In this document: positions 9,048-18,108 of the stretch, in pieces
How the letters are laid out: the number at the start of each line of letters is the position of its first letter
Numbering within the stretch: the first letter of the stretch is position 1
Assembly (NCBI RefSeq): GCF_005925325.1
Contig: NZ_SRMP01000001.1
Location: 1,059,591-1,123,590, forward strand
Source: Pedobacter helvus
GTDB lineage: Bacteria; Bacteroidota; Bacteroidia; Sphingobacteriales; Sphingobacteriaceae
Length of the DNA stretch: 64,000 bases
Reading direction: 5' to 3'
Notes under the pieces: model-generated
What the model was told of the DNA's origin: nothing
Database searches by the model: none
What the model saw: the letters and a program-made list of their open reading frames with translations, nothing else
Translations under genes and position numbers: made by a program

Positions 9048-9515
9048 CTAATTACAATCCTTAAACTCAGCTCTCATTTCTCTTAACTTCACTACAATAT
9101 TTTTTAGTGCTTCGGGTGCGTTACCATACTCAAAAGTGACCTTTCTCAGCTTTCCTTCTAATTTTAATGTAACCCATTCAGATCCGCCATCAGCACAATC
9201 TGGACAGCCTACCACCTCTTTAAGCTTATTAAACTCATTGGTGTTAACCAACTTTTTCAAGGCAGCTACTTCATTCTCTGTAATGGCTTTTGTACACGTT
9301 TTAGTTTCAGGCTTATCACCGTTTTTACTTTTAGAAAAAGTGACCTGATCTGCACTTACAGAAATTCTACTTGAGCAATACCCTACACACATACCAAAAC
9401 TACTACCATAACCTATTTCTTCTAAGTTCTTCGCATCATTCTTTTTACAAGAATTAAGAACTAAAGCCGCAAAAAGCAAACAAAAAATTAATTGTAAAGG
9501 TCTCATAGCTTTCAT
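9048..9515 (-). CDS. Small cysteine-rich lipoprotein
   Basis: The only clear minus-strand gene between 6.5 and 59.3 kb. It has 155 residues, lipobox LNSC, and a KKNDAKN stretch after the Cys. That is the kind of charged start that favours surface export of Bacteroidota lipoproteins. The mature domain has six Cys (GMCVGYC, TKTC, GCPDC and near the C-terminal end DCN). It shows a beta-hairpin followed by a helix-rich half (TENEVAALKKLVNTNEFNKL), somewhat like DUF6438 proteins; this assignment is weak. It converges on the preceding gene with only 17 bp between stop codons and no terminator. Confidence 0.75.
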   Translation of the reverse strand: MKAMRPLQLIFCLLFAALVLNSCKKNDAKNLEEIGYGSSFGMCVGYCSSRISVSADQVTFSKSKNGDKPETKTCTKAITENEVAALKKLVNTNEFNKLKEVVGCPDCADGGSEWVTLKLEGKLRKVTFEYGNAPEALKNIVVKLREMRAEFKDCN

Positions 9516-9653
9516 TTATAGTCAAATACGTTGATAAATCTTTAAACGCTACAACCCGTGTAAATTTAAAAACACAGTCCAAAATTTGAAACCAACATTA
9601 TTACTTTTATTACCTTTAGCTAGTTAACTATATTTTACGCACCTCTACACTAA

Positions 9654-11063
9654 ATGAACAACCTCACCAAGCAAACAAAAATCATTGTTTATAACTATGT
9701 GCTCTGTGTTTTCCTTTCTATCGCTTTAATCGTAACATTAAATCATTATGGTTTAAAGGCCATAGATGGCATTAGAGCATTTACCTCTGGAGAATCTCTT
9801 TTTATGAAGGCTCAACAAGAAGCCTCAAGAAGCCTTACCAATTATGTTTTTACCGCTAAACCGCAGCACTACCAAAATTTCTTAAAGCAATTACAAGTTC
9901 CCATTAATGATAGCTTAGCTAGAAATTCGTTAAATAGAAATGCTAGCAACGAAGTGGTAAGAAAGCAATTGGCACTAGGCAGGAATGTACCTGAAGATTT
10001 GGACAACATCATTTGGGTTTACAAGAACTTTAAATCTTTAAGTCAGTTTAAAGATGCGATTAAAATATGGAAATCGGCAGATCTATTAGTTATGGATCTA
10101 GAGCAGCAGGGCATATACATACATCGAAGAATAACCAATCGTCAGTACCTATCCCCTACCGAAAAAGAAATGCTAGCCGATAAAATTGATCAAACTTGCA
10201 GGCTTATCACAATAAAAGGAGACGAATTTGACCAAGCTTTAACCAAAAGTAGCAAACTTGTAAATACAACGGTAATCACTATCAATACCGTAATTGCATT
10301 GATAATTTTTTCGTGTATTATTATCATTTCATTCAAATACATCAAGCGTTTATCTACACTACAGAAAAATACCTTGGCGCAAAATGAGGCGCTATTGAAA
10401 ATTAATGAAGAGCTAGACCTATTTACCCACAGTGTGTCTCATGATTTAAGAAGTCCTATCACCTCTTTAAAAGGCATTATCAGTTTGGCCGAAGATGAAA
10501 CCTCTGCAAATGAGCGCAAACAGTATTTTGGTTTAATGACGCAGATCTTATCTAGACAAGATGATTTCATTTTGAAAATTATTCAACTTTCAAAAAATAA
10601 GCGGATTGATATTCAAATGCAGGAAATCTACCTTCCTACATTTTTTGAAACCATTGCTCAAGATCTAAAATACGGGCTAGATATAAATGTCGAAATTAGA
10701 TATGATGTACAACCTATTACCATAAAAATAGATGCATTTAGATTGGATATCATCTCTCGAAACTTAATTTCCAATGCGTTGAAATATGCTGACCAAAGTA
10801 AACCTTCGCAATTTATTCAAATTTCTGCTTATCTGATTAGTGGATTTCTGCAACTCAACTTTGAAGATAACGGCCTAGGCATAGCCGAAGAACATGTAAA
10901 TAAGGTATTTGATATGTTTTATGTAACCGCACACCAAAATAAAGGGAGTGGTATAGGTTTATATTTGGTAAAAGAAATGGTCAACAAAATGGATGGACAA
11001 ATTAACGTAACATCTAGTGTGGGCAAAGGAAGTATTTTTGCAATAAAATTACCTATCGTGTAG
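9654..11063 (+). CDS. Membrane sensor histidine kinase
   Basis: Sensor kinase of 469 residues. Membrane helices lie at about 10-29 and 205-227 and enclose a helical extracytoplasmic sensor domain of about 175 residues. The catalytic part has the H-box HSVSHDLRSPIT (phospho-acceptor His263), N-box NLISNALKYAD (Asn374), G1 box FEDNGLGI (403-410), F-box VFDMFYVT and G2 box GSGIGLYLV (431-439). All key residues are present, so it should be active. No response regulator lies next to it, so it is an orphan in this window. It might feed the unknown activator of the CGAAT sites, but nothing in the sequence links them. Confidence 0.93.
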   Translation: MNNLTKQTKIIVYNYVLCVFLSIALIVTLNHYGLKAIDGIRAFTSGESLFMKAQQEASRSLTNYVFTAKPQHYQNFLKQLQVPINDSLARNSLNRNASNEVVRKQLALGRNVPEDLDNIIWVYKNFKSLSQFKDAIKIWKSADLLVMDLEQQGIYIHRRITNRQYLSPTEKEMLADKIDQTCRLITIKGDEFDQALTKSSKLVNTTVITINTVIALIIFSCIIIISFKYIKRLSTLQKNTLAQNEALLKINEELDLFTHSVSHDLRSPITSLKGIISLAEDETSANERKQYFGLMTQILSRQDDFILKIIQLSKNKRIDIQMQEIYLPTFFETIAQDLKYGLDINVEIRYDVQPITIKIDAFRLDIISRNLISNALKYADQSKPSQFIQISAYLISGFLQLNFEDNGLGIAEEHVNKVFDMFYVTAHQNKGSGIGLYLVKEMVNKMDGQINVTSSVGKGSIFAIKLPIV

Positions 11064-11222
11064 CAGCCGATTAACCTTTTCATTTCTCGTAATCTTTTTG
11101 ATTTTAGTGAAAGAAACCCACAACCGTAAGATATAATGGTATCGCATTTGCAGTATTAAAGCTTAGTTATTTGGTTTAAAACTTATAAAGGTTAAATGAC
11201 GAAAAACCCACAAAAACTATCA

Positions 11223-11873
11223 ATGGAAGACAATAAAATAGTACACAAAGTAGAAAAAGTTAAAGCAGGAGCGCTAGCCTTTATTGGTGCCGGTTTTTTT
11301 AGTCAGGGAATTATTTATTTTCAGGAACAATCCAATTACCATATTCCAAGAATTTTATATCCGTTTTACAAGTTATTTGGCCATATTGGTTTGGCAGTTG
11401 CCATGCTGGTTTTGGGTCTTGTTTTAATTTACTGGGGATATACCAGGTGGAAAAAACACGATGGAAAAATTGGCATTTTCGCTTTAATCGCTGTGATTTC
11501 TTTTGTTGCGTTTTTTGCCATTCTATCTTTAACCGGCACGAAGAAAACTACTACAGAAGAATTAATCCAAAAATCTGACGAAACCAGAGCAAAAGGCATC
11601 GAAAAAATGAAGGAAATGGACGAGCCAGATTTGAGCAGTGATGAAGTAAAGCAACACTTTGCGAATTTCTATTCGATTTTAAAACAGCGTGAGGATGCCA
11701 AGAAAAATGAAGACCAAGTTGCGCAGAAAAAGGTTGGGGATGCTTACAATGCCTGGACTGAAAAGTCGGCGTTACTGATACAAAAATTAGAAACACCTGA
11801 GCAGAAGCAACAGTTTGCTCTGTATGTAGGTAAGTTAACCCTAAAATGGCAGGAAGTTAAACCGGTTCGTTAG
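11223..11873 (+). CDS. Three-helix membrane protein of unknown function
   Basis: I prefer the ATG at 11223 (MEDNKIVHKV) over the in-frame ATG at 11196. It encodes 216 residues with hydrophobic spans around ALAFIGAGFFSQGIIYF, IGLAVAMLVLGLVLIYWGY and IFALIAVISFVAFFAILSL. These are followed by a soluble, charged, mostly helical tail of about 100 residues (SDETRAKGIEKMKEMDEPDL ...). No family is recognised. It stands alone between the histidine kinase and a lipoprotein gene 28 bp downstream. Confidence 0.75.
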   Translation: MEDNKIVHKVEKVKAGALAFIGAGFFSQGIIYFQEQSNYHIPRILYPFYKLFGHIGLAVAMLVLGLVLIYWGYTRWKKHDGKIGIFALIAVISFVAFFAILSLTGTKKTTTEELIQKSDETRAKGIEKMKEMDEPDLSSDEVKQHFANFYSILKQREDAKKNEDQVAQKKVGDAYNAWTEKSALLIQKLETPEQKQQFALYVGKLTLKWQEVKPVR

Positions 11874-11901
11874 TTATTATATGTTTTCAAATCTGCTACC
11901 T

Positions 11902-12720
11902 ATGAAACTATTAAAAATCTGCATTCTCCTCATCGCTTTAGCTACCAGTTGCGATGCAAAACCGAACCCATCAGCTTCGCTAAAAAAGCAAACAAAAAAC
12001 GTTGCTAATTACGATGCTTCTACCAAAACCATCCATGTTTTTGTAGCACTTTGTGACAATAAATATCAAGGCATTGTACCTGTCCCCAAAGCAATTGGCA
12101 ACGGGCAAGATCCTGCAAATAATTTATACTGGGGCTGCGCCTATGGTGTGAAAACTTATTTCAAGAAAAGTAAAGAGTGGAAATTATTGACAACGCAAAA
12201 GCTTGATAAAATTAGGATGGAACGCCTGGTTTTTAAGCACGTCAGCAAAAACTACTATCTCATTGCCGATGCTTATGATGGCCAGTACATCAAAAAAACC
12301 ACAACCGATTTCCTTTACAGTTCTGCCGGGCAATTGAAAGATACCATCCAAATTAACAAAACTACGATTGGCATTAACGGCAATGCTAAAATGGTAGCTT
12401 ACATTGGGCATGATGGTTTAATGGATTTTCAACTGAATGAAAGTTTTGCCAATGCTGATGACAAACAACGCGATGCAATTATTCTAGCCTGCATAAGCAA
12501 GAAATATTTTGCGCCACATTTACAACAAGCCAAAGCAAATCCAATTTTGTGGACTACCGGCTTAATGGCTCCCGAAGCTTATATTTTGCATGATGCTTTG
12601 AGCAGTTATGTTGCTGGCGGTACGGCAGAGCAAATTCGTAGCAAAGGCGCCCTAGCCTACACCAAATTTCAAAAATGTAGTTTAAAAGCATCAAGAAATT
12701 TGTTGGTTACAGGTTTCTAG
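11902..12720 (+). CDS. Conserved lipoprotein of unknown function (ALCDNKYQGIVPVP family)
   Basis: I chose the ATG at 11902 because it begins a clean lipoprotein signal (MKLLKICILL, lipobox ATSC); an in-frame ATG at 11881 adds seven residues. The 272-residue protein carries several blocks that I recall from a widely spread uncharacterised family: VFVALCDNKYQGIVPVP, ANNLYWGCAYGV, a GHDGLMDF box, CISKKYFAPHL, and WTTGLMAPEAYILHDAL near the C-terminus. The His and Asp in GHDGLMDF and the invariant-looking ALCDN suggest a catalytic or binding site, but no activity is known to me. Exported and membrane-anchored. Confidence 0.82.
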   Translation: MKLLKICILLIALATSCDAKPNPSASLKKQTKNVANYDASTKTIHVFVALCDNKYQGIVPVPKAIGNGQDPANNLYWGCAYGVKTYFKKSKEWKLLTTQKLDKIRMERLVFKHVSKNYYLIADAYDGQYIKKTTTDFLYSSAGQLKDTIQINKTTIGINGNAKMVAYIGHDGLMDFQLNESFANADDKQRDAIILACISKKYFAPHLQQAKANPILWTTGLMAPEAYILHDALSSYVAGGTAEQIRSKGALAYTKFQKCSLKASRNLLVTGF

Positions 12721-12755
12721 TACTTTTTAGAACGCAAATAATTGTTTTAACTACA

Positions 12756-12823
12756 CGGATTTAGAGTGGTAGCAAACGAATAATAAATCGGCCTAAAGCA
12801 CCACATCAAACTACTTATCTTTA
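12756..12823 (+). promoter_or_regulatory. CGAAT tandem-site promoter, copy b
   Basis: CGGAT (12756-12760) and CGAATAATAA (from 12777) are 21 bp apart. TATCTTTA (12816-12823) starts exactly 39 bp after the second half-site. There is no TTTG at the -33 position. The zinc-ribbon gene starts at 12841, so the leader would be about 12 nt. Confidence 0.65.
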
Positions 12824-12840
12824 ATAAAAAAAGATACAGC

Positions 12841-13182
12841 ATGATCATTTTCGGCACTCGTTCAAAAGTTTTAAGTGGCAGTACTGCTACCGCAGATTGC
12901 GACTATTGTTCATCTAAACAAACAGTTAGGTTAAGTTTTGCGTTACGCTATTTTCACATCTTCTGGATCCCCATGTTTCCGCTCAGCAAAACGGGTGTAA
13001 GCCAATGTAGCCATTGCAAACAAACGCTTTACGCCAACCAAATGCCAAATGCGTTAAAAATGGTTTACGAAGAAGAGAAGAAAAAAGTTAAAACTCCTTG
13101 GGGATATCGTTTTGGCCTTATTTTAATTGGATTGTTTTTCGCTTTCGTAATTGCCTCTATCGTGTTTGGTGGGGGTGAATAA
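12841..13182 (+). CDS. Zinc-ribbon domain membrane protein
   Basis: A 113-residue protein with two CxxC knuckles (CDYC at about 20-23 and CSHC at about 57-60) forming a likely Zn-ribbon, separated by an aromatic segment (FALRYFHIFWIPMFPLSKTG). A C-terminal membrane helix follows (FGLILIGLFFAFVIASIVFG). This matches the common zinc-ribbon domain-containing proteins whose FHIFWIP-like motif precedes a membrane anchor. The function is unknown. It heads a tight gene run (gaps of 10-25 bp) reaching to 16.5 kb and is driven by a CGAAT tandem-site promoter. Confidence 0.85.
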   Translation: MIIFGTRSKVLSGSTATADCDYCSSKQTVRLSFALRYFHIFWIPMFPLSKTGVSQCSHCKQTLYANQMPNALKMVYEEEKKKVKTPWGYRFGLILIGLFFAFVIASIVFGGGE

Positions 13183-13201
13183 AAAGTACCTCAACCAACC
13201 A

Positions 13202-13447
13202 ATGGTAAACGACATTTATGAGGTTAAATATGGCAACAGACAATACGTGCTGTATAAAGTAATTGCAGTAAACGGCAGTGATGTGGTTGTGGTAGAAAGT
13301 GTAGAAACGGGTCGCAAAGCCAGTGACGTGAGTAAAATAAAGAAAGATGGAGTTTACAAAACTTCTGAAATAACTTTTACCAAAGCACAATTAGAAGAAC
13401 TAGTTAAGGAAAGAAAATTACGCGATATAGAACGCCAACAGCAATAA
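13202..13447 (+). CDS. Small hypothetical protein (SH3-like?)
   Basis: 81 residues from the ATG at 13202; the open frame continues upstream into the previous gene but without a sensible start. The N-terminal half is beta-rich (DIYEVKYGNRQYVLYKVIAV, DVVVVES) and could be a small SH3-like barrel; the C-terminal half is a charged helix (QLEELVKERKLRDIERQQQ). There is no signal peptide, so it is probably cytoplasmic. It lies between the zinc-ribbon gene and a secreted WG-repeat-like protein in the same operon. Confidence 0.7.
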   Translation: MVNDIYEVKYGNRQYVLYKVIAVNGSDVVVVESVETGRKASDVSKIKKDGVYKTSEITFTKAQLEELVKERKLRDIERQQQ

Positions 13448-13457
13448 TCCATTTAAT

Positions 13458-14627
13458 ATGAAAAATACACGCTTCGCTTTAGTATTCTTGATGCTTTCTG
13501 CGGTTTTCAATTTCGCGGTAGCACAGCAGAAATACCATGTTTTTGAGCTAAACGACAAATATGGCATTACCGATACTTTAGGGAATGAAATCATTAAGCC
13601 GATTTACGGTTATAGAACCTTAATTCCGGCCAAAAACGAAATCTATTTGCAAGATTTTAGCGAAAGACCAGACATCATTTTTAATGTAAAAACTGGCGCA
13701 AAGCAAGCTTACGAAAGTGTTTACGATAGTAAAGTGTTTATTAAAGATGTTCCATATTCCATTGTGACCAGCAAAGGAAAGAAGTTTTTGTTAAGCGAAG
13801 AAACCGAAAAAACTATTTCTTTTAGCAGAGATTACGACGAGTTTTATCGTGCCGGAAAATATATCATTGCTCTATATTATGCACAAGACCCTGTTGTATC
13901 TGGAGGAAAGGATAAAAATGGGAAATTTTTACCGCCTAAAATTAGCGCAATAAGGAGGCATCATGCGGTGTTAAGTAACGATGAAACTTTAAAAACTATC
14001 GTAGATAAAGGTTTCGATAAATACATGCCTCTTTATAAAGCTCCGAAAGAAGAGAAAGATGATAGGGTTGTAAAGCTTGAAACAGTTACGCTTAAGCCCA
14101 GCAATCCAATTTTCGATTATATTATCCTAAGTCAAGGTAATAACCACAGGTTGTATAATGCTAAAATGGTTTTGGTAAAAGCTTTTGTTCTGGCAAAACC
14201 CGATGAAGAAAAGTTGTTTGATTATGCAGAGAAGCTATTAAAAGTTAAACTCAGTACCATGGCAAGTGAACAACATGGCATGGTTAGCGCTCCACCTATG
14301 ATGGCTTCACCAATGATGCCTTCGCCAAGTAGCGGACCGAGAAATTGGAGCCAAAAACCAGAAGAAAAAAAGCCATTTAAGCCTTTCTTTTATACCAAAA
14401 AGTTAGATGACGGTACTACTATCTTCGCTCTGCAAGAAACAGAAGAAATTAGCAAGCGCATTTTTGAAGCTAAAGCAAATATCAAAGTAGTACTGAACAC
14501 AGGAAATTGCTCCATCAGAATAAGCACCGACACAAAAGGATACAGTGGTTTCAGTTACAATCCAAAAACGGGAGAGATTTACCTGCCGAAAGCTTATTTA
14601 GCAGAATTAGGAATTAAGTTGATTTAA
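13458..14627 (+). CDS. Secreted protein with an N-terminal WG-like repeat
   Basis: 389 residues with a Sec signal peptide (cleavage near AVAQQ). Residues about 28-46 (ELNDKYGITDTLGNEIIKPIY) match the WG-repeat pattern (YGi.D..G.eii.P.Y). Further repeats are degenerate. A Met/Pro/Ser-rich linker (MASPMMPSPSSGPRNW) near residue 280-300 separates a C-terminal beta domain. Probably periplasmic or outer-membrane associated; no enzyme motif is visible. It lies in the operon starting at 12841. Confidence 0.78.
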   Translation: MKNTRFALVFLMLSAVFNFAVAQQKYHVFELNDKYGITDTLGNEIIKPIYGYRTLIPAKNEIYLQDFSERPDIIFNVKTGAKQAYESVYDSKVFIKDVPYSIVTSKGKKFLLSEETEKTISFSRDYDEFYRAGKYIIALYYAQDPVVSGGKDKNGKFLPPKISAIRRHHAVLSNDETLKTIVDKGFDKYMPLYKAPKEEKDDRVVKLETVTLKPSNPIFDYIILSQGNNHRLYNAKMVLVKAFVLAKPDEEKLFDYAEKLLKVKLSTMASEQHGMVSAPPMMASPMMPSPSSGPRNWSQKPEEKKPFKPFFYTKKLDDGTTIFALQETEEISKRIFEAKANIKVVLNTGNCSIRISTDTKGYSGFSYNPKTGEIYLPKAYLAELGIKLI

Positions 14628-14647
14628 AGTTTTTGAACTTCAAAATT

Positions 14648-15811
14648 ATGGAACAACCCTTGTTTGAATTAAGTAATGAACAGCGAAAATATTTAGGTCT
14701 CACACCAGTTGCCAAGCATTGGGAACGTGTGGCGTTATTTAACGGTTTTGTTTATTTTGATGGTGATATTATTCGTAAACAATTTAGTGTAAGTGACCAA
14801 AGCTATACTGAGCGAGATCTTGAAGAATTTACGGCAGAAAATAGGACCATTTTATTGCCTAAAACCGCTAAAGGAAAACCTAAAAAACTCAATTATACCG
14901 CATCGCAATCTTTTAAAGGCATTGGTGTTTATTTTTCTTTTTCAGAAAGCTTTTTAACCATTTCCAACTATACCACTCAGACTACCTTTTACAAAGAAAG
15001 TTATGAAAATAAAACGCTAGATTATTTAAAAACATGGTTGGATCGTTGGATTTCGGAAAGTACCGCAGAAGATTTACAAGAAATCGAAAGCTTTAAAAAT
15101 GCCGAAAGAGCTCATCAGAAATATAATGAGGGCGACTTTTTTGCTTTTAAAATTGGCAGAAGACAATGGGGTTTCGGAAGAATTTTATTGGATGTGCAAA
15201 AACAGATCAAAACCAATAAAATTGACAGATACGATCATCCGGGTTTAACCAACCTGATGGGGAAATGCCTGATTGTAAAAGTTTATCACCACATCAGTAA
15301 TCACCTAAATGTTGATTTAAACGAATTGGCTAAAACTTTGGCGCTACCTTCTCAGGCAATTATGGATAATCATTTTTATTATGGCGAAAATCCCATCATT
15401 GGAAACAAACCTTTAGCCATGGATGAACTCGACATGTTGATTTCTTATAGCCAAAGCATCAATAGTGCAAATTACAATAAGGTTTATTTGCAGTACGGGA
15501 TGATTTACAGGGAACTGGAGCTGTCAAAATTCAATAAATATTTAAAGTATGATGACGAGACACAATACTGTGGCTATGTAGAAAATCCGCATAGAAATGA
15601 AAGTTCTGGTTTTGGGCTTGATCTAAATTCGTTGGAGGAATGCATCGAAGCAAAATCAAACCTACCTTATTGGACCAGTGACAAATACTACGATACCAAG
15701 TTCGATTTGAGAAATCCAGCAAATGCCGAAATCAAAAGAGAAATTTTTAACGCTTTCGGTTTAGATGCCAACAAATCATACGAAGAGAATTTGAAAACTA
15801 CTTTGAAGTAG
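14648..15811 (+). CDS. Imm26-like domain protein, possible immunity protein
   Basis: 387 residues, no signal peptide, probably cytoplasmic. The ATG at 14648 (MEQPLFELSN) is the sensible start. Residues 159-182 (EGDFFAFKIGRRQWGFGRIL) carry the G-D-x-F-x-x-x-x-G ... x-G-x-G-R-I/V-L pattern of Imm26-type immunity domains. The N-terminal part is unassigned and the C-terminal third is helical. Imm26 proteins are predicted antidotes of polymorphic toxins; whether this one still neutralises a toxin is unknown and no toxin gene is adjacent. The operon context is otherwise exported proteins, which makes a cytoplasmic product unusual here. Confidence 0.72.
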   Translation: MEQPLFELSNEQRKYLGLTPVAKHWERVALFNGFVYFDGDIIRKQFSVSDQSYTERDLEEFTAENRTILLPKTAKGKPKKLNYTASQSFKGIGVYFSFSESFLTISNYTTQTTFYKESYENKTLDYLKTWLDRWISESTAEDLQEIESFKNAERAHQKYNEGDFFAFKIGRRQWGFGRILLDVQKQIKTNKIDRYDHPGLTNLMGKCLIVKVYHHISNHLNVDLNELAKTLALPSQAIMDNHFYYGENPIIGNKPLAMDELDMLISYSQSINSANYNKVYLQYGMIYRELELSKFNKYLKYDDETQYCGYVENPHRNESSGFGLDLNSLEECIEAKSNLPYWTSDKYYDTKFDLRNPANAEIKREIFNAFGLDANKSYEENLKTTLK

Positions 15812-15836
15812 AATTATAGAAAAAGAGAATGAGCGC

Positions 15837-16466
15837 ATGAAAAATATAATTAAATACATTCTGATAGCGATAACTACACTGAGCTTTGCTTGTAACAATA
15901 CCCAAAAAAATAGCGATGAAGCTGTTGAGGTGGGTAGTGACGATACCGCTGTGATGGCAAAAGTAGATGCGCCTGCCGTTGCTGATACAACGACCAAAAT
16001 ATCAGTAGGCGATCAGGAAGAAGCTCATATTAACTACGCTGATAGTATCGATTTTGAAAAGTATGAAGTTGGCCCGCAAAAAAGAGTAGCGAATGCGCCT
16101 ATAGACTGGACAAGCTACCCTGAAGCCAAAGATTTTAAAACTAGAATTACTGAAGCTTATAAAGATAACGAAGTGAATTTTGGTGGATATTATGTGACTT
16201 CAATATTTGGTTGTGGTGCCAGTTGCATTATGGGTTTTATGGTTGATGTGAGGGATGGAAAAATTTACGATTTGCCTTTAGGCGAAGAAAACTCCTGCCT
16301 TTTTGCAGAAGACAGAGCCTTATACAATTGGATGAGCCGTCTTTTTATTGCAGGTGTTTGCAAAGAAAACGTAGACGCCAAAAAGGTTTATTACAAAGCT
16401 TATTTGTGGCACGAGGATAAAAAGGAATTTGAAAAAGTAGACGAAAGTGCTTTTTTGAAGAAATAG
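15837..16466 (+). CDS. Lipoprotein with conserved FGGYY...GCGASC motif
   Basis: 209-residue lipoprotein (lipobox SFAC, Cys at about 19, then an Asn/Lys/Ser-rich linker). The core block NFGGYYVTSIFGCGASC followed by MVDVRDGKIYDLP matches a widespread, uncharacterised periplasmic family with an N(F)aG.Y....wGCG..C...vD.rtGkvy pattern; the two close Cys probably form a disulfide. The function of that family is not known to me. The gene lies 25 bp after the Imm26-like gene. Confidence 0.78.
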   Translation: MKNIIKYILIAITTLSFACNNTQKNSDEAVEVGSDDTAVMAKVDAPAVADTTTKISVGDQEEAHINYADSIDFEKYEVGPQKRVANAPIDWTSYPEAKDFKTRITEAYKDNEVNFGGYYVTSIFGCGASCIMGFMVDVRDGKIYDLPLGEENSCLFAEDRALYNWMSRLFIAGVCKENVDAKKVYYKAYLWHEDKKEFEKVDESAFLKK

Positions 16467-16521
16467 CTAAGGCAGTGGATCTTAAAACCTAAAACAATAG
16501 CACAAAAAGAAATTAATTAAA

Positions 16522-16569
16522 CCTGACAGTAGCGAGCATGAGTGTAGCGAATAAAGCGAATGGCAGGAC
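16522..16569 (+). repeat. Interspersed element CCYGACAG...GGCRGGAC, copy 1
   Basis: A 48-bp unit between the genes at 15837 and 16611, beginning CCTGACAGTAGCGAGCATGA and ending TGGCAGGAC. A second copy lies at 47718-47766. The terminal bases pair (CCTG with CAGG here, CCCG with CGGG in the other copy). That is a compensatory exchange, which suggests that the folded form is maintained. Confidence 0.7.
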
Positions 16570-16610
16570 GGCAGAAGCTATGAAATACTAACAAACATTT
16601 TCGAACAAAT

Positions 16611-17357
16611 ATGATCACTAAATATAAACTTACTGTTGTACTAATTTTTACATTATCCACCTTAGGTTTCGCACAAAACCGAAAGCCAGATTATGTGTTT
16701 AAACTTGGTACAATTAATTATTTCATGAACTTAAGCAAGGGAAATGCTAAAGCGCAAAATGATACACTTTTTTATAATTTGTACAGAAATGGCAGTACCA
16801 AAAGAATTGCCAAAGAGATTAAACATATCGTAAACAGAAACACTGGCGACACCTTACAAGCTGGTTACTACGTTGTTTTGGAAAAAACAATCTCATTTTT
16901 TCAGACATTCAAAGCTAAAAAAACAACCCAGAGGGTTTATACGCAAAACGTTAATGGTCTGTTATCAGTAAAATCGGGTGTTTTAACAATTGATCCTCCC
17001 AAGATGCCAATCCCACCTATGGCGCCTGCAGCAGATAATACTGGTTATCCTGAACAAGTAGATATACCTGCAGAATTTCCTGGGGGAATGGCAAGAGCAA
17101 GACAATTTATTGGCAACAACTTAGAATATCCGAAGAAAGCGATAGACGCCGAAATAGAAGGAACAGTACAAGCGAAATTTACCATTGAGTTAGATGGTTC
17201 GATTAGCAATATCGAGATTGTGAGAAGTTTAGGATATGGTTGTGATGAAGAGGTTATTCGCGTAATCAAACGAATGCCAAAATGGGCCCCTGCGAAACGT
17301 GACGGTAAAGCTGTAAAATCGTACATCACTATGCCTATTAGTTTTAACTTAAATTAA
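16611..17357 (+). CDS. Secreted TonB C-terminal domain protein
   Basis: 248 residues. An N-terminal signal segment (LTVVLIFTLSTLGFAQ) precedes a beta-rich region and a short Pro-rich stretch (PPKMPIPPMAPAA). A TonB C-terminal domain spans about 150-248: YPKKAIDAEIEGTVQAKFTI, DGSISNIEIVRSLG, DEEVIRVIKRMPKWAPAKRDG. These are typical of the Bacteroidota energy-transducer family. It differs from a true TonB in having a cleavable-looking signal instead of a clear cytoplasmic-membrane anchor, so it may be a periplasmic stand-alone TonB-C protein. No TonB-dependent receptor or ExbBD gene is nearby. Confidence 0.88.
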   Translation: MITKYKLTVVLIFTLSTLGFAQNRKPDYVFKLGTINYFMNLSKGNAKAQNDTLFYNLYRNGSTKRIAKEIKHIVNRNTGDTLQAGYYVVLEKTISFFQTFKAKKTTQRVYTQNVNGLLSVKSGVLTIDPPKMPIPPMAPAADNTGYPEQVDIPAEFPGGMARARQFIGNNLEYPKKAIDAEIEGTVQAKFTIELDGSISNIEIVRSLGYGCDEEVIRVIKRMPKWAPAKRDGKAVKSYITMPISFNLN

Positions 17358-17367
17358 TTCCTATAAG

Positions 17368-18081
17368 ATGGTCAAGTATTTCAGAGCTTTTTTATTCGCT
17401 TTTGCCGTAGCCATACTAATTTCTTCGTGTAAGGGGAAAGTTAAACCTATTGGCCAAGCCCCGCTGGATTTATTAGATATTGATTTTGGCACCAAAATGA
17501 GCACCTTATATCCTGATAAATACAAAAGCAAAAACTGGGATAATTACTACGATATTCCGGTTGGCGAAGACACCAGAATGATAGAAAGGGACACCACTTT
17601 TATCAATGAGTTTTCTGAAGACCAAAAAGCTGTGGGTATAGAGTATAGACAAAGAAGTTCATCCACTGGAGATACTTTAGCTATAGCTGTAGATCAAACT
17701 TTCAGTTCGCTTAGCATAGCCTTTTCCATTGATGATAAAATCAAAGCTATTGGTGCAGAAACAAGTGAGATTTCTAATCAACAAACCAAAAAATTTATCC
17801 AAACGCTAAGCAAAAAATATGGAGAAGCCAAAAAGTTAGAAGGCGAATTCATGAGCAAGTTTACCATTTACGAATGGGAAACTAAAGATAGGATTTTCCG
17901 TTACGCTACCATTTTCAACAATGAAAAAAACACCTTAAAATTAGAAGTCGATAAAAACCAAGGCAGCATTAAGCCAATGGAAAAAACGCCTCATCACGAT
18001 GGCTATTTTTTTGTCATCAACAAAGCATATCTAAAGGATATTGAAACTTTGCATACTGGTACGTTTGTATACATTAAATAA
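17368..18081 (+). CDS. Hypothetical lipoprotein
   Basis: 237-residue lipoprotein (lipobox ISSC, Cys at about 21) that starts 10 bp after the TonB-C gene. The body alternates beta strands and helices (SLSIAFSIDDKIKAIGAE, TKKFIQTLSKKYGEAKK). The helix segment ...LskKYGeakk recurs in the lipoprotein at 19258 (EKLTEKYGKPT), so the two probably share a domain. No family name is recognised. Confidence 0.8.
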   Translation: MVKYFRAFLFAFAVAILISSCKGKVKPIGQAPLDLLDIDFGTKMSTLYPDKYKSKNWDNYYDIPVGEDTRMIERDTTFINEFSEDQKAVGIEYRQRSSSTGDTLAIAVDQTFSSLSIAFSIDDKIKAIGAETSEISNQQTKKFIQTLSKKYGEAKKLEGEFMSKFTIYEWETKDRIFRYATIFNNEKNTLKLEVDKNQGSIKPMEKTPHHDGYFFVINKAYLKDIETLHTGTFVYIK

Positions 18082-18108
18082 ACTCAAACTATTAAAAAAA
18101 CAATTATT

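Noticed and set aside
9654-11063. Linking the orphan histidine kinase to the CGAAT regulon
   Set aside because: It is attractive, but the kinase gene lacks a CGAAT promoter itself and no response regulator lies nearby; left as speculation in the feature note.
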